From JADJYF01 sp965278995 (GTDB lineage Bacteria; Pseudomonadota; Gammaproteobacteria; Ga0077536): a DNA stretch of 64,000 bases. A program made the translations under genes and the position numbers. The notes under the pieces are model-generated. The model saw only the letters and a program-made list of their open reading frames with translations, had not been told where the DNA came from and did no database searches. Shown here one piece after another: positions 8,387 to 17,556 of this stretch. The first letter of the stretch is position 1, and each line of letters opens with the position of its first letter. The stretch spans positions 3,968,001 to 4,032,000 of the forward strand of contig OZ257136.1 in the NCBI GenBank assembly GCA_965278995.1, given 5' to 3'.

Positions 8387-8965
8387 TTACTTCCTGTTGG
8401 TGAGCTTCTGTACGGCCTCGAGCGCTTGCTGCACATTTTCAGCAGGTGCCAGACCTCCGAGCGTGGTCGAGACTTTGCCGTCGGACGTCACGATGAACGT
8501 GGTGCGCTCCGCAAAGCCGTGGCCAACCTCGATGCCCCGTGAATCCTTGAAACCGGGGTGGGCGTCGGCGACCTGCAGATCAAATGATTTCGCGATAGTG
8601 CCATCCTCGTCCGAGGCGACCGCGAGCTTGCCGGCGCAATACTGCGGGTCTTTGGAAAAATCATTGAGCCGCGCAATGTTGTCGAGCGATACACCGATGA
8701 TGCTCGCGCCGGCCGCGGTGAACTTCTCCAGCTTCTCGGAGAAAGTATGGGCCTGCACATTGCACCCTGCAGTAAACGCTGACGGATAGAAATAAACGAC
8801 GACCGGACCCTTCTTCAAAGCATCATGCAGAGAGAACGTGAACTCTTTACCGTTCAGCGACGCTGGCGCCGTAAATTGAGGTGCAATGTCGCCTTCCTCG
8901 AGAGCGGCAAATGCGGGCAATACGACGACGCTCAGCAGCGTAAAACCGTACAGCAACTTTTTCAT
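8387..8965 (-). CDS. peroxiredoxin, exported
   Basis: 192 residues from the ATG at 8965 (a TTG two codons upstream is also possible). A signal peptide (KKLLYGFTLLSVVVLPAFA) is followed by an AhpC/TSA thioredoxin-fold domain. The peroxidatic Cys lies in FYPSAFTAGCNVQAHTF, and a second Cys is in DPQYCAGK. The family is closest to PrxQ/BCP-like enzymes. It probably reduces peroxides in the periplasm. A ribosome site (gaaggat) precedes the start. Confidence 0.85.
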   Translation of the reverse strand: MKKLLYGFTLLSVVVLPAFAALEEGDIAPQFTAPASLNGKEFTFSLHDALKKGPVVVYFYPSAFTAGCNVQAHTFSEKLEKFTAAGASIIGVSLDNIARLNDFSKDPQYCAGKLAVASDEDGTIAKSFDLQVADAHPGFKDSRGIEVGHGFAERTTFIVTSDGKVSTTLGGLAPAENVQQALEAVQKLTNRK

Positions 8966-9222
8966 GGTCAATATCCTTCAGTTGGAACGACGAGGAGCGT
9001 CTGCATCAAGTTCTACCAGATTTTCCCTGGTTTCAATTCATGGAAATCTTCATCGGGATTAACAGTGGGTGCATATTCCCATTCTGCGACGGAAAACGGT
9101 ATTTGTCCGATTGATTCGGCCTTCTTTTGTACGTTAGCGGACAGAGCCTGTTGAAGAAGAGAGAGAAGATTTCCTCAGGCGATAGCTTGCCGGTATCCGC
9201 GGCAAATGGGGAGAAGTCGGCC

Positions 9223-10545
9223 ATGAATCCAACACACCCGCAAAAAGCCGTGCTAATCATGAGATATCTACATATCACCGTGGCTCTGATGCTGATGCCG
9301 ACCGCACTGCTTGCAGCGGACTTCAACGCCGGCATGGCAGCCTACGAGCGCCAGGATTACACCACGGCAGCCAGGGAATTCAATGAACTGGCCGAAAGCG
9401 GCGATCTGTACGCGCAGTACATGTTGGGAAGACTCTATGAGAACGGCAACGGCGTGGCCCAGGATTACGTACTGGCCCATAAGTGGTACAACCTTGCTGG
9501 CTCCCGGGGGTCCCACCACGCCGCTCAGGCGCGCGACGCACTCGCCAAGCAAATGCCCTCTGCGCAAACCTCCAAGGCCCAAAGCCTCGCCAGTGCATGG
9601 AAACCTCGAGCAGCTGCCACTGCGGCAACAACAGCCCCCGCAGCCCGGCCAGCGACACCCAAAGATATGCGGGCTACTATTCAGAAGCGTCTCAATGACC
9701 TCGGCTACGACGCCGGGACGGCCGATGGCACGATGGGTGGCAAAACCCGCGCGGCGATCCGTGATTATCAAACTGACAGTGGAATTCCCGTCGACGGCCA
9801 GCCCACCCAAGCATTGCTGGATCGTTTAACAGCGGCCTCGCCCGGAGTTGATACAAAGGGCCCGGCACCGACGAGCGCCAATGCGCCCTGGCAACGGCTG
9901 TTGCTGCACGACGCGTTTCAGGACGGGGATTACACGAAAAATCCCATCTGGTCGGTTAGCGCAGGGACATTCTTGGTGGAAACGGGGATTGGTCTGCGCA
10001 CTGCGCACGAACCGCGCAAACCGCTGAGCGAAACTCGCCGCGAGGATTTACCGAAGGCGCTCCTGAGTGCGATTCTGGCACAAGCCACACGCCCCAGCGG
10101 AAGCGTGGCTACGACCGAGGCGCCGGACTACGCCGAGATCCATGTTGATGGCGGCATCACGAATGCCTTTGCCATTCAGCTCAAGCTAACCTTGCGCCAA
10201 GCGGCTACAGGACCTCTGGCTTTCGGCCCTTACCAAGCCGGCGATCGATTGAGCGGCTACCGTCTGGTCTATACGCCCAACGTGGCGCGCGGGTTCCATT
10301 TGGTGCGGCAGACAGCGTCCGGCTCCAGCGTAATCGAGTCGGTCGAAGCGAAATTTTCTCTCAATCAGGAATACGCCATCCAGTGGACCCGCGACCAGCG
10401 CGGTGAGATGACCGTGTCTCTCGATGGTAAAGAAGTGATCCGGATCAGCGACCGCAGCCTCGCCGATCCGTTTACCGGATTCACATTGGTCAATCGAGGC
10501 GGTGACTATGCCGTTCGGGAGATCTCCGTCTACGGGATTGATTGA
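9223..10545 (+). CDS. exported Sel1-repeat / peptidoglycan-binding protein
   Basis: 440 residues. A signal peptide (MRYLHITVALMLMPTALLA) lies 12 residues in; the ATG at 9223 has the better ribosome site (ggggaga). Next come two Sel1-type TPR repeats (AAYERQDYTTAAREFNELA, then GDLYAQYMLGRLYENGNGV), an Ala-rich linker, and a peptidoglycan-binding domain (IQKRLNDLGYDAGTADGTMGG, then TRAAIRDYQ). The C-terminal 200 residues look like a concanavalin-like beta-sandwich. It is likely a periplasmic or envelope protein that binds peptidoglycan. Confidence 0.75.
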   Translation: MNPTHPQKAVLIMRYLHITVALMLMPTALLAADFNAGMAAYERQDYTTAAREFNELAESGDLYAQYMLGRLYENGNGVAQDYVLAHKWYNLAGSRGSHHAAQARDALAKQMPSAQTSKAQSLASAWKPRAAATAATTAPAARPATPKDMRATIQKRLNDLGYDAGTADGTMGGKTRAAIRDYQTDSGIPVDGQPTQALLDRLTAASPGVDTKGPAPTSANAPWQRLLLHDAFQDGDYTKNPIWSVSAGTFLVETGIGLRTAHEPRKPLSETRREDLPKALLSAILAQATRPSGSVATTEAPDYAEIHVDGGITNAFAIQLKLTLRQAATGPLAFGPYQAGDRLSGYRLVYTPNVARGFHLVRQTASGSSVIESVEAKFSLNQEYAIQWTRDQRGEMTVSLDGKEVIRISDRSLADPFTGFTLVNRGGDYAVREISVYGID

Positions 10546-10614
10546 AGCCAAACTTTCAGCTATTACGATTCTTTTCTACACTGTCGACTGATAGGGACAG
10601 TTATAGTTCGCATC

Positions 10615-11328
10615 GTGCCTGCCGACGCCACTTCCTCACCAACGCCATCGTTCGACGAGATTGCCAGTCAAGCTACGCTCGCGGGAGTGAGTGTTCGCGG
10701 TGCGTATTGTCCGGCGCCGGAGGATGAGCTCCTCCACCCGGTGGCCTCGAATGTCGGAACATTTGTGCTGCTGGGATTCACTGGCAGCCGACAGTGGGCG
10801 CATTTTTCTGCGTCGCCTGAGGCGAGCGATAACGCGCCGCATCCGCTCGATCGATGGTCGCGACGAGTGATTGGGGCGCTGGCGGTCCAGTTCGCAGGAA
10901 CCGCGGTGTTCCCAAGCGGCCACCCAGGGCTGCCGTTTCAACGGCTGGCGGCGCGCTGCGAGCCGGTCACTCAGAGCCCTATCGGCCTGCTGATCCATCC
11001 GGTTTTTGGCCTGTGGCACGCCTACCGCGGGGCGTTGCTGCTACCTGTTCGGATTGCGCTGCCCACATTCGGTTCACCGACCGCGCCGTGCAGCTCGTGC
11101 GAGCTGCAACCCTGTTTGTCCGGATGCCCGGTGCGCGCGTTCAGCGGTAACGAGTTCAATCTCGCCGCGTGTGCGGCACATGTGGAAAGCGATGCTGGAT
11201 CGGCTTGCCGCGAAAACGGCTGTCTCGCTCGCCGCGCTTGTCCGGTGGGGTCGGCGTATCGCTATTCTGCCGACCAAGCCAGTTTTCACATGGCGGCATT
11301 TCGCCGGTCAATCAACCTCGGGATATAG
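10615..11328 (+). CDS. ferredoxin-like iron-sulfur protein
   Basis: 237 residues from a GTG. The C-terminal half has a Cys pattern for iron-sulfur clusters: CSSCELQPCLSGCPV (CxxCxxxxCxxxCP) and then CRENGCLARRACPVG. The N-terminal half has no known motif. No membrane segment. It could be an electron carrier or the Fe-S part of a reductase. It is convergent with the MOSC gene. Confidence 0.6.
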   Translation: MPADATSSPTPSFDEIASQATLAGVSVRGAYCPAPEDELLHPVASNVGTFVLLGFTGSRQWAHFSASPEASDNAPHPLDRWSRRVIGALAVQFAGTAVFPSGHPGLPFQRLAARCEPVTQSPIGLLIHPVFGLWHAYRGALLLPVRIALPTFGSPTAPCSSCELQPCLSGCPVRAFSGNEFNLAACAAHVESDAGSACRENGCLARRACPVGSAYRYSADQASFHMAAFRRSINLGI

Positions 11329-11374
11329 GCGGGCGTCCTGCAAGGCCTGAGATTGGAGGATAGTCTCGGGGATG

Positions 11375-12166
11375 CTAAGTCAATAACTCCACCACATCGC
11401 CAACGCGCGCGACTCCAGGCTCGAGTACTTCGGCATAAGCGGCGAATCCCGGTGTAGCGAAGCCTGGTAGCATATCGTCGGGCAACGAGGCCTTGTCCCG
11501 ATAACGGATCAGGCCCTTCATCACTTCCTGATCGCGCGCTCCGCTGGCTGGATTGAATCCGGTGATGCCGCAGCGTGGTACCGCCGTGCGTACTTTGAGC
11601 GTCACTGTACCAATGCGGAGCTGCCGGCCATCCCAGGTGTCTTCTTCGTGTTCGATGTCATTGTCGAGCACGAACCCGGCACGAAAACGTGCCGCATCTA
11701 CCGGTGCGCCGACTTCTCGCGCCAGCCGGCGCAATGAGCCAGTAGTAATTAACGGAACGGGGAAGACATCAATGGCGCCGCTCGTTACAGTGCAACGCGC
11801 TAGATGAACCGCACGCCCGGCGTAAGCCGACAGCGTTTCGGTCCACGGCCCTTCGACCATGGCGACTCGGATGTCGCGAAGACCCGCATGGTTGATGTCC
11901 CACGATCGACCAGAACCCTGCGCCGGCCCGACCACGCGACGACCATCGGGAAGCTCCAGACGCAGGGTATCCTGAGTCGCATCGAACGTGAATTTGAGCG
12001 GGAAAAAGCTGCCGTGATTTTCCGATGAAACAAAGTTTCCATCGTCTTCGACCACTGCAAATTCGCGATCGTGCCGTATGCCTGTCTTGTCGACTTGCAC
12101 GGCATCTGGATGCAGGAATTGCGTTGCTTTGACGTAGACCTGACCGAGCTGCTTGACCGTGATCAT
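11375..12166 (-). CDS. MOSC domain-containing protein
   Basis: 263 residues with the N-terminal MOSC beta-barrel (VKQLGQVYVKATQFLHPDAV, then DREFAVVEDDG) and a C-terminal MOSC domain with the conserved Cys in VRTAVPRCGITGFNP. MOSC proteins carry sulfur or molybdenum cofactor and include mARC-type reductases and YiiM/YcbX. This one resembles the YcbX-like group without a ferredoxin domain. It may work with a separate Fe-S partner, and the ferredoxin-like gene next door is a candidate (inference from position only). Confidence 0.8.
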   Translation of the reverse strand: MITVKQLGQVYVKATQFLHPDAVQVDKTGIRHDREFAVVEDDGNFVSSENHGSFFPLKFTFDATQDTLRLELPDGRRVVGPAQGSGRSWDINHAGLRDIRVAMVEGPWTETLSAYAGRAVHLARCTVTSGAIDVFPVPLITTGSLRRLAREVGAPVDAARFRAGFVLDNDIEHEEDTWDGRQLRIGTVTLKVRTAVPRCGITGFNPASGARDQEVMKGLIRYRDKASLPDDMLPGFATPGFAAYAEVLEPGVARVGDVVELLT

Positions 12167-12299
12167 TTGTTATCTCCGTCTACAGCAACTGGTGCAGATC
12201 CAGGATGCGCTTTGGCGTTTCGTGCTTTATTTTATTTCTCTGATGCCTTCCATCGCCAGTTAATTGTTGCGAGTCTTCGTTCCACTGCGTCGAGTCAAT

Positions 12300-12596
12300 C
12301 TACTTGCTCAGCGGTGAAGTAATCGCTTCAAGAACGCCGACACCGATGTTGGCTGCGCCTTTCACGGCCTGCGTGGCTGCGTCGGCGCCGCCTTTGAGGC
12401 TGCCGGTGACAACGCCGACCGGGCCATGCTCGTTGGTCTGCTGCTGTATGCCATCAAAAATCCGTGCGGGCGACGTAATGGTTTGAGTGCCGCCGTTGAC
12501 CGCACGGTCGATACCTTCCTCCGCGCTGGCAGCAGTCGTACAGAGCGCCAGAGCGCAGACCAAGGGTAACCAGGAATTTTTCAAATAATGCGTCAT
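12300..12596 (-). CDS. small exported protein, possibly exosortase-associated
   Basis: 98 residues, ribosome site ggagc before the ATG at 12596. A signal peptide (LVCALALCTTAASA) precedes a Gly/Ala-rich mature part (GIDRAVNGGTQTITSPARIF, then GPVGVVTGSLKGGADAATQA). This resembles the small exosortase-system-associated TIGR04073 proteins, but the match is from memory of the pattern only. CTERM-tailed proteins do occur later in the window. Confidence 0.55.
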   Translation of the reverse strand: MTHYLKNSWLPLVCALALCTTAASAEEGIDRAVNGGTQTITSPARIFDGIQQQTNEHGPVGVVTGSLKGGADAATQAVKGAANIGVGVLEAITSPLSK

Positions 12597-12863
12597 GTGC
12601 TGCTCCAATAGCAGAGTTGATAGAGCCAGTATAAGTTGATGTCTGATGCGGTATTGCCACGTGGGCCACGTTTGAGGGCTTCGACAGACAGAGGCGTGCC
12701 TGGCGTCATGTCGGGGAATGCACACCATGGCGCGCGGCGGTTGTCATCAAATTACCAGCGATTGACAGATCCCGCTATCGAGTAAGCACGGCGGCCGTCC
12801 CTATGATCGCAGCCCACGGTAAAGCCCACATGCCCGACAAATCCGGCCGAGGAGAGGAACGCC

Positions 12864-14708
12864 ATGAACAAACCCACATCATTGGTCCAAGGTGGCAAGC
12901 TGACCATCCCAAGCGCGGACGTGCTGGGCTTCGACCCGCAGGAAGTGCGTGCCAGATATGATTTCGAGCGCGACCGGCGCCTGCGCCCGGACGGCGCCGC
13001 GCAGTACCAGGATATCGACGGCGACTTCGACCATTACAAGGAAGACCCGCATATCGCAGAGCGCATCGAGCGTGCGCCGGTGCAGGAGACTGTCGAGGTC
13101 GTGATCCTGGGCGCCGGTTTCGGCGGCATGTGTATGGCAGCCCGCCTGCAGGAAGCCGGCATCAGCGATTTCCGCATCATCGAGCGGGCCGGCGATTTCG
13201 GCGGTACCTGGTACTGGAATCGTTACCCTGGTGCACAGTGCGATGTCGAATCCTATATCTACCTGCCGCTGCTGGAAGAAACCGGCTACATGCCGAAAGA
13301 GAAGTACTCTTTCCAGCCCGAGATTTACGAACACGCGCAGCGCATCGGTCGGCACTACGATCTTTACCCGCGCTCCTATTTTCAGACCCAGGTCCGCGAG
13401 CAGCGCTGGGACGAGGCCGACGCTCGCTGGGTCGTGACCACCGATAGAGGCGACGTATTCCGCGCGCGGCACGTCGTCATCTCGAGCGGCTCGCTCAATC
13501 GACCCAAGCTCCCCGGCCTGCCCGGCTTGAGCAAATTCAAGGGGCACACCTTCCATACCAGTCGCTGGGACTACGACTACACCGGTGGTTCGGCGACCGG
13601 CGGGCTCGACAAGCTGCGCGACAAGCGCGTCGGCATCATCGGCACTGGAGCCACCGGCATCCAGTGCATCCCACACCTCGCCGAAGCGGCGGGCCAGCTT
13701 TTCGTTTTCCAGCGTACACCGTCGTCAGTCGACCTGCGCCGCAACAGTCCAACTGATCCCGCCTGGTTCAAGTCACAGAAAACCGGCTGGCAGCGCGAGC
13801 GCAACGATAATTTTACCCGCCTGCTCGTCGGTCTCCCTGTCGATGAGGATCTGGTCAACGATGGCTGGACGGAAATCTTCAAATCGCTCGGCACCCTGAT
13901 GGATAACTCGGGCGCGGTCGATCTGACCGATGCAGAGCTGAAGGAGCTTGGTGAAATCGTCGACTTCCAGCACGACAACCGCGTTCGTATGCGTGTCGCA
14001 GAGACCGTCAAGGATGCATCGACTGCAGAAGCGCTGAAGCACTGGTATCGCCCGTGGTGCAAGCGGCCGACGTTCAACGACGAATACCTGCCAGCATTCA
14101 ATCGCTCGAACGTCACTCTGGTCGACACGGGCGGTGTGGGCGTTGAGCGCGTCACCGAGAAAGGCGTGGTCGTCAATGGTGTCGAATACGAGCTCGACTG
14201 CCTCATTTTTGCGACGGGCTTCGAAGTCAGCCGTGCAACTTACACGCATCAGGCCGAGCTGGAAATCATCGGCCGCAATGGCGTCAAGCTGGGCGATTAC
14301 TGGGCGAAAGGGATGCGCACCTATCATGGTCTCATGAGCCACGGCTTCCCGAACTGCTATCACATGGGCTTCACGCAGACCGGCTATACGCCGAACTTCA
14401 CCTACATGCTCGATAATCAGTCGCGACATATCGCCGCGGTGTTTGCCGACATGAAAGCGCGTGGCATCAAGTCAGTGGACCCGACGAAGCAGGCCGAGGA
14501 GGATTATCTGGCGCTGGTTTCCGCGCCGAACGCGATGACGGATTACCTCGCAAACTGCACGCCTGGTTACTACAACGCTGAAGGTAACGCCAAAGCGAAC
14601 AACGACGGCTTTCTGCAGGGCCATTACCCGGAAGGCGGACTGCGTTTCTACGAAATGTTGGCCGAGTGGCGGGCAAAAGGCGACTACGAAGGGCTCATCA
14701 TGCGTTGA
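12864..14708 (+). CDS. Baeyer-Villiger flavin monooxygenase
   Basis: 614 residues. An FAD-binding Rossmann motif GAGFGG (83-88) is followed by GGTWYWNRYPGAQCD, the BVMO fingerprint FKGHTFHTSRWD (about 225-236, FxGxxxHxxxWD form) and the NADPH motif GTGATG (260-265). These are type I Baeyer-Villiger enzymes, which turn ketones into esters or lactones using O2 and NADPH. The N-terminal extension of about 75 residues before the FAD motif is typical of the cyclopentadecanone/steroid-type group. Substrate unknown. Strong ribosome site (gaggaga) before the ATG. Confidence 0.9.
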   Translation: MNKPTSLVQGGKLTIPSADVLGFDPQEVRARYDFERDRRLRPDGAAQYQDIDGDFDHYKEDPHIAERIERAPVQETVEVVILGAGFGGMCMAARLQEAGISDFRIIERAGDFGGTWYWNRYPGAQCDVESYIYLPLLEETGYMPKEKYSFQPEIYEHAQRIGRHYDLYPRSYFQTQVREQRWDEADARWVVTTDRGDVFRARHVVISSGSLNRPKLPGLPGLSKFKGHTFHTSRWDYDYTGGSATGGLDKLRDKRVGIIGTGATGIQCIPHLAEAAGQLFVFQRTPSSVDLRRNSPTDPAWFKSQKTGWQRERNDNFTRLLVGLPVDEDLVNDGWTEIFKSLGTLMDNSGAVDLTDAELKELGEIVDFQHDNRVRMRVAETVKDASTAEALKHWYRPWCKRPTFNDEYLPAFNRSNVTLVDTGGVGVERVTEKGVVVNGVEYELDCLIFATGFEVSRATYTHQAELEIIGRNGVKLGDYWAKGMRTYHGLMSHGFPNCYHMGFTQTGYTPNFTYMLDNQSRHIAAVFADMKARGIKSVDPTKQAEEDYLALVSAPNAMTDYLANCTPGYYNAEGNAKANNDGFLQGHYPEGGLRFYEMLAEWRAKGDYEGLIMR

Positions 14709-14721
14709 GTTCCGCTGCAGG

Positions 14722-14759
14722 CGAGCGGCCAGAGGAGCTACGCGAGCACCGGCCGCTCG
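14722..14759. terminator. hairpin between convergent genes
   Basis: cgagcggcc (14722-14730) and ggccgctcg (14751-14759) form a 9-bp stem with a 20-base loop between the monooxygenase and histidine kinase ends. No clear T run; it may be a bidirectional terminator. Confidence 0.3.
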
Positions 14760-14786
14760 TCGACGGGCTGGCCCGTCAGCAGGCTG

Positions 14787-16103
14787 TTAGGGTGAGGGAC
14801 CAGCCTGCAGTGTGAAATGGAAAGTCGCCCCCTGATCGACAGCCGCCTCCGCCCATACCCGGCCACCATGGCTGCGCACGATACGCTGGACGGTCGCCAG
14901 TCCGATCCCCGTTCCAGGATATTCGACCGATTGATGCAGGCGCTGGAACGGCGCGAACAGCTTATCCGCAAAAGTCATGTCAAATCCGGCACCGTTGTCG
15001 CGCAAGGAATACACCGTGCCCTCGCTGCTGGTCTCAGCAGTCATCTCTATTTTCGCTTCAGGCGTCCTGGTCGTGAACTTCCAGGCGTTACCGATCAGAT
15101 TTTCGAGCAGGATGAGTAACAGTTGCCGATCGCCATCAACGAACATGCTCTCTTGCACGGTGCAGCTTACTGAACGCTCGGGATTGCTGCTCCGCAATTG
15201 ATTGAAAACACTTTTCGCCAGATGAGAGAGGTCGAGACGCTGGCGTACCAGGTCTGTCCGGCTGATGCGCGAGAGCATCAATAGATCGTCAATCAGTTCC
15301 GTCATCCGCTGCGCGGCCGCGCGGATCTTTCGCAGGTAATCGTGGCCTTCCTGATCGAGCCGTTCAGCATAGTCCTCGAGCAGCATCTGGCTGAATCCGT
15401 CCACAGCTCGCAATGGCGCGCGGAGATCATGGGCAACCGAATAGCTGAACGATTCAAGATCACGATTAGCGAGCATAAGTGCCGATTCCGCACGCTTGCG
15501 CGCAGTTAAATCCTGAATCGCCACGCGGCGGCTATCCTTCAGCTGATCGAGCAAGCGCAGGCGGCTGCGCAAGCCGACGTTGGCGAACAGCAAAATCGTC
15601 ATCATGCCGGGGAAGAAAACGGCGAACGATAGTCCCGGTTCGCGCAACAGAATCACCACCGACAGAATCACAACAAGAAAAGAATAGTAGAGCAGTGATT
15701 TCGCGGTCTGCAGAATCGCGCAGATGGCAATCACGGTAATGTAGCTTCCGATCACCCAATCGAGATCGGCGTGGTTCCGGTCGAAGAGGTAAAAATAATG
15801 AGCCGTGGCGATGCCGCAACAGAACGCAAGCCAGTTCTCCAGGCGAATTGCGACGGCGGTCGACGCATAACTGGCAGCCAATACACCCAAAAAGCATGCG
15901 ACCACGACCGCTCGACTGACGAACGGATTGAATGCGCCAGGCAGGGCCAACTGCACGAAGAACCACCAGCTGAAGTAGGTCACAGCGGCACACAGCACAA
16001 TGACCCGATGGAGTCGGAGCTGGCGAAGCTCCGGATCGGTGGATGCGAGTATCAGAAGCTTTACCTCATCAACTGACGGCTGCCGTTCGCGGCAACAACA
16101 CAT
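14787..16103 (-). CDS. membrane sensor histidine kinase
   Basis: 438 residues. Residues about 30-180 carry five or six hydrophobic segments (an integral-membrane sensor without a large outer domain). A HisKA domain follows with the phospho-accepting His225 in SYSVAHDLRAPL, then the HATPase domain with the N box (LIGNAWKFT), G1 (DNGAGFD) and G2 (GTGIGLATVQRIV). No response regulator is next to it, so it is an orphan kinase. The membrane part resembles MASE-like sensors. The signal is unknown. Confidence 0.85.
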   Translation of the reverse strand: MCCCRERQPSVDEVKLLILASTDPELRQLRLHRVIVLCAAVTYFSWWFFVQLALPGAFNPFVSRAVVVACFLGVLAASYASTAVAIRLENWLAFCCGIATAHYFYLFDRNHADLDWVIGSYITVIAICAILQTAKSLLYYSFLVVILSVVILLREPGLSFAVFFPGMMTILLFANVGLRSRLRLLDQLKDSRRVAIQDLTARKRAESALMLANRDLESFSYSVAHDLRAPLRAVDGFSQMLLEDYAERLDQEGHDYLRKIRAAAQRMTELIDDLLMLSRISRTDLVRQRLDLSHLAKSVFNQLRSSNPERSVSCTVQESMFVDGDRQLLLILLENLIGNAWKFTTRTPEAKIEMTAETSSEGTVYSLRDNGAGFDMTFADKLFAPFQRLHQSVEYPGTGIGLATVQRIVRSHGGRVWAEAAVDQGATFHFTLQAGPSP

Positions 16104-16346
16104 TCTGAAGAGACGTTGGAGAACCTTGGAAGACGTGTTGGATCGTCGATGACTATATTTGCACAGGGGTTAGCGTCCCTGGCGCTTGAAAGCTTGAATA
16201 CATGATGTTCGATCCGCTACATGAGGTTCATCGCGACTCGCACGCTATCCTCCATTTGGAGGTCGAATTGTCCTATTCGTTCGACGATGCCGCAAACGAC
16301 ACGCTAGCAGAATTCGGGCGCATTGGAATTGGCCAGATCGATGATC
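16104..16346. other. intergenic region, no supported gene
   Basis: A 61-codon frame on the plus strand (16202-16387) overlaps the end of prpF and has no ribosome site or motif. Nothing else is recognisable. Confidence 0.4.
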
Positions 16347-17540
16347 TCAGAAGGCGTCACCGGGAACGCGCACGCAGCCTTCCATGAGCACACGTGCGCT
16401 ACGGCTCATGATCGCCTTGGTTACGGTCCATTCGCCGTTGCTCTGGCTGGCTTCGGCGCCGACCCGCAAAGTGCCTGAAGGGTGACCGAAACGAACTTGA
16501 TTACGCGGCACACCGCCGGCCGCCATGTTGACCAGGGTGCCCGCTATGGCAGCCGCAGTACCAATAGCCACCGCTGCCGTGCCCATCATCGCGTGGTGCA
16601 GCTTGCCCATCGACAGCGCGCGCACCAGCAGATCGACGTCGCCGGTGGTGACCGGCTTGCCGCTGGAAGATACATAGTCTTTGGGCTTGGCGACGAACGC
16701 GACTTTCGGCGTGTGCTGGCGTGTGCCAGCTTCTGCGACATCCTTGATCAGGCCCATCCGCAACGCGCCGTAAGCACGTATGGTTTCGAACCTGGCAAGT
16801 GCTTTCGTGTCACTGTTAATGGCATCCTGCAGTTCGGTGCCGGTGTAACCAAGCGCGTCGGCTTCGATGAACACGGTCGGAATGCCGGCATTGATCATGG
16901 TGGCCTTGAAAGTGCCGACGCCGGGCACCTCGAGGTCGTCGACAAGATTGCCGGTCGGGAACATCGCTCCACCGCCTTCACCGTCGCCTTCGTCGGCCGG
17001 GTCGATGAACTCGAGTTGCACTTCGGCCGCCGGGAATGTCACGCCGTCGAGTTCGAAGTCGCCGGTCTCCTGCACCGAACCGTCGGTGATCGGCACATGA
17101 CCAATGATGGTCTTGCTGATATTGGCTTGCCAGATGCGCACGGTGCAGATGCCGTTACGCGGAATACGCGCTGCATCGATAAGCCCGTTAGTGATGGCGA
17201 AGGCGCCAACCGCAGCCGACAGATTGCCGCAATTGCCGCTCCAGTCGACAAACGCGCGATCGATGGAGACCTGACCGAACAGATAGTCGACATCGTGATC
17301 CGGCTTGCTGCTCCTGGCGAGGATCACGGTCTTGCTGGTGCTCGACGTTGCGCCGCCCATACCATCAATTTGCTTCCCATACGGATCGGGGCTGCCGATC
17401 ACGCGCAATAACAGCTTGTCACGCGCTTCGCCGGGCTGCTGACAGCGCTCAGGCAGATCCTGCAAACGGAAAAACACGCCTTTGCTGGTGCCGCCGCGCA
17501 TGTAAGTGGCGGGTATCTTGATCTGCGGCTGATGTGCCAT
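16347..17540 (-). CDS. prpF: PrpF, aconitate isomerase-like protein of the methylcitrate cycle
   Basis: 397 residues from the ATG at 17540 (ggaga ribosome site), the usual PrpF length. It begins IPATYMRGGTSKGVFFRLQDLP, the family signature, with DWSGNCGNLSAAVGAFAI holding the catalytic-site Cys region. PrpF isomerises the trans-aconitate-type product of AcnD, so both are needed in place of PrpD. It is the last gene of the operon, 16 bp after acnD. Confidence 0.92.
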   Translation of the reverse strand: MAHQPQIKIPATYMRGGTSKGVFFRLQDLPERCQQPGEARDKLLLRVIGSPDPYGKQIDGMGGATSSTSKTVILARSSKPDHDVDYLFGQVSIDRAFVDWSGNCGNLSAAVGAFAITNGLIDAARIPRNGICTVRIWQANISKTIIGHVPITDGSVQETGDFELDGVTFPAAEVQLEFIDPADEGDGEGGGAMFPTGNLVDDLEVPGVGTFKATMINAGIPTVFIEADALGYTGTELQDAINSDTKALARFETIRAYGALRMGLIKDVAEAGTRQHTPKVAFVAKPKDYVSSSGKPVTTGDVDLLVRALSMGKLHHAMMGTAAVAIGTAAAIAGTLVNMAAGGVPRNQVRFGHPSGTLRVGAEASQSNGEWTVTKAIMSRSARVLMEGCVRVPGDAF

Positions 17541-17556
17541 GGCTGTTGTCTCCGTC

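Noticed and set aside
16202..16387. 61-residue plus-strand frame beside prpF
   Set aside because: No ribosome site, overlaps prpF antisense, no motif.
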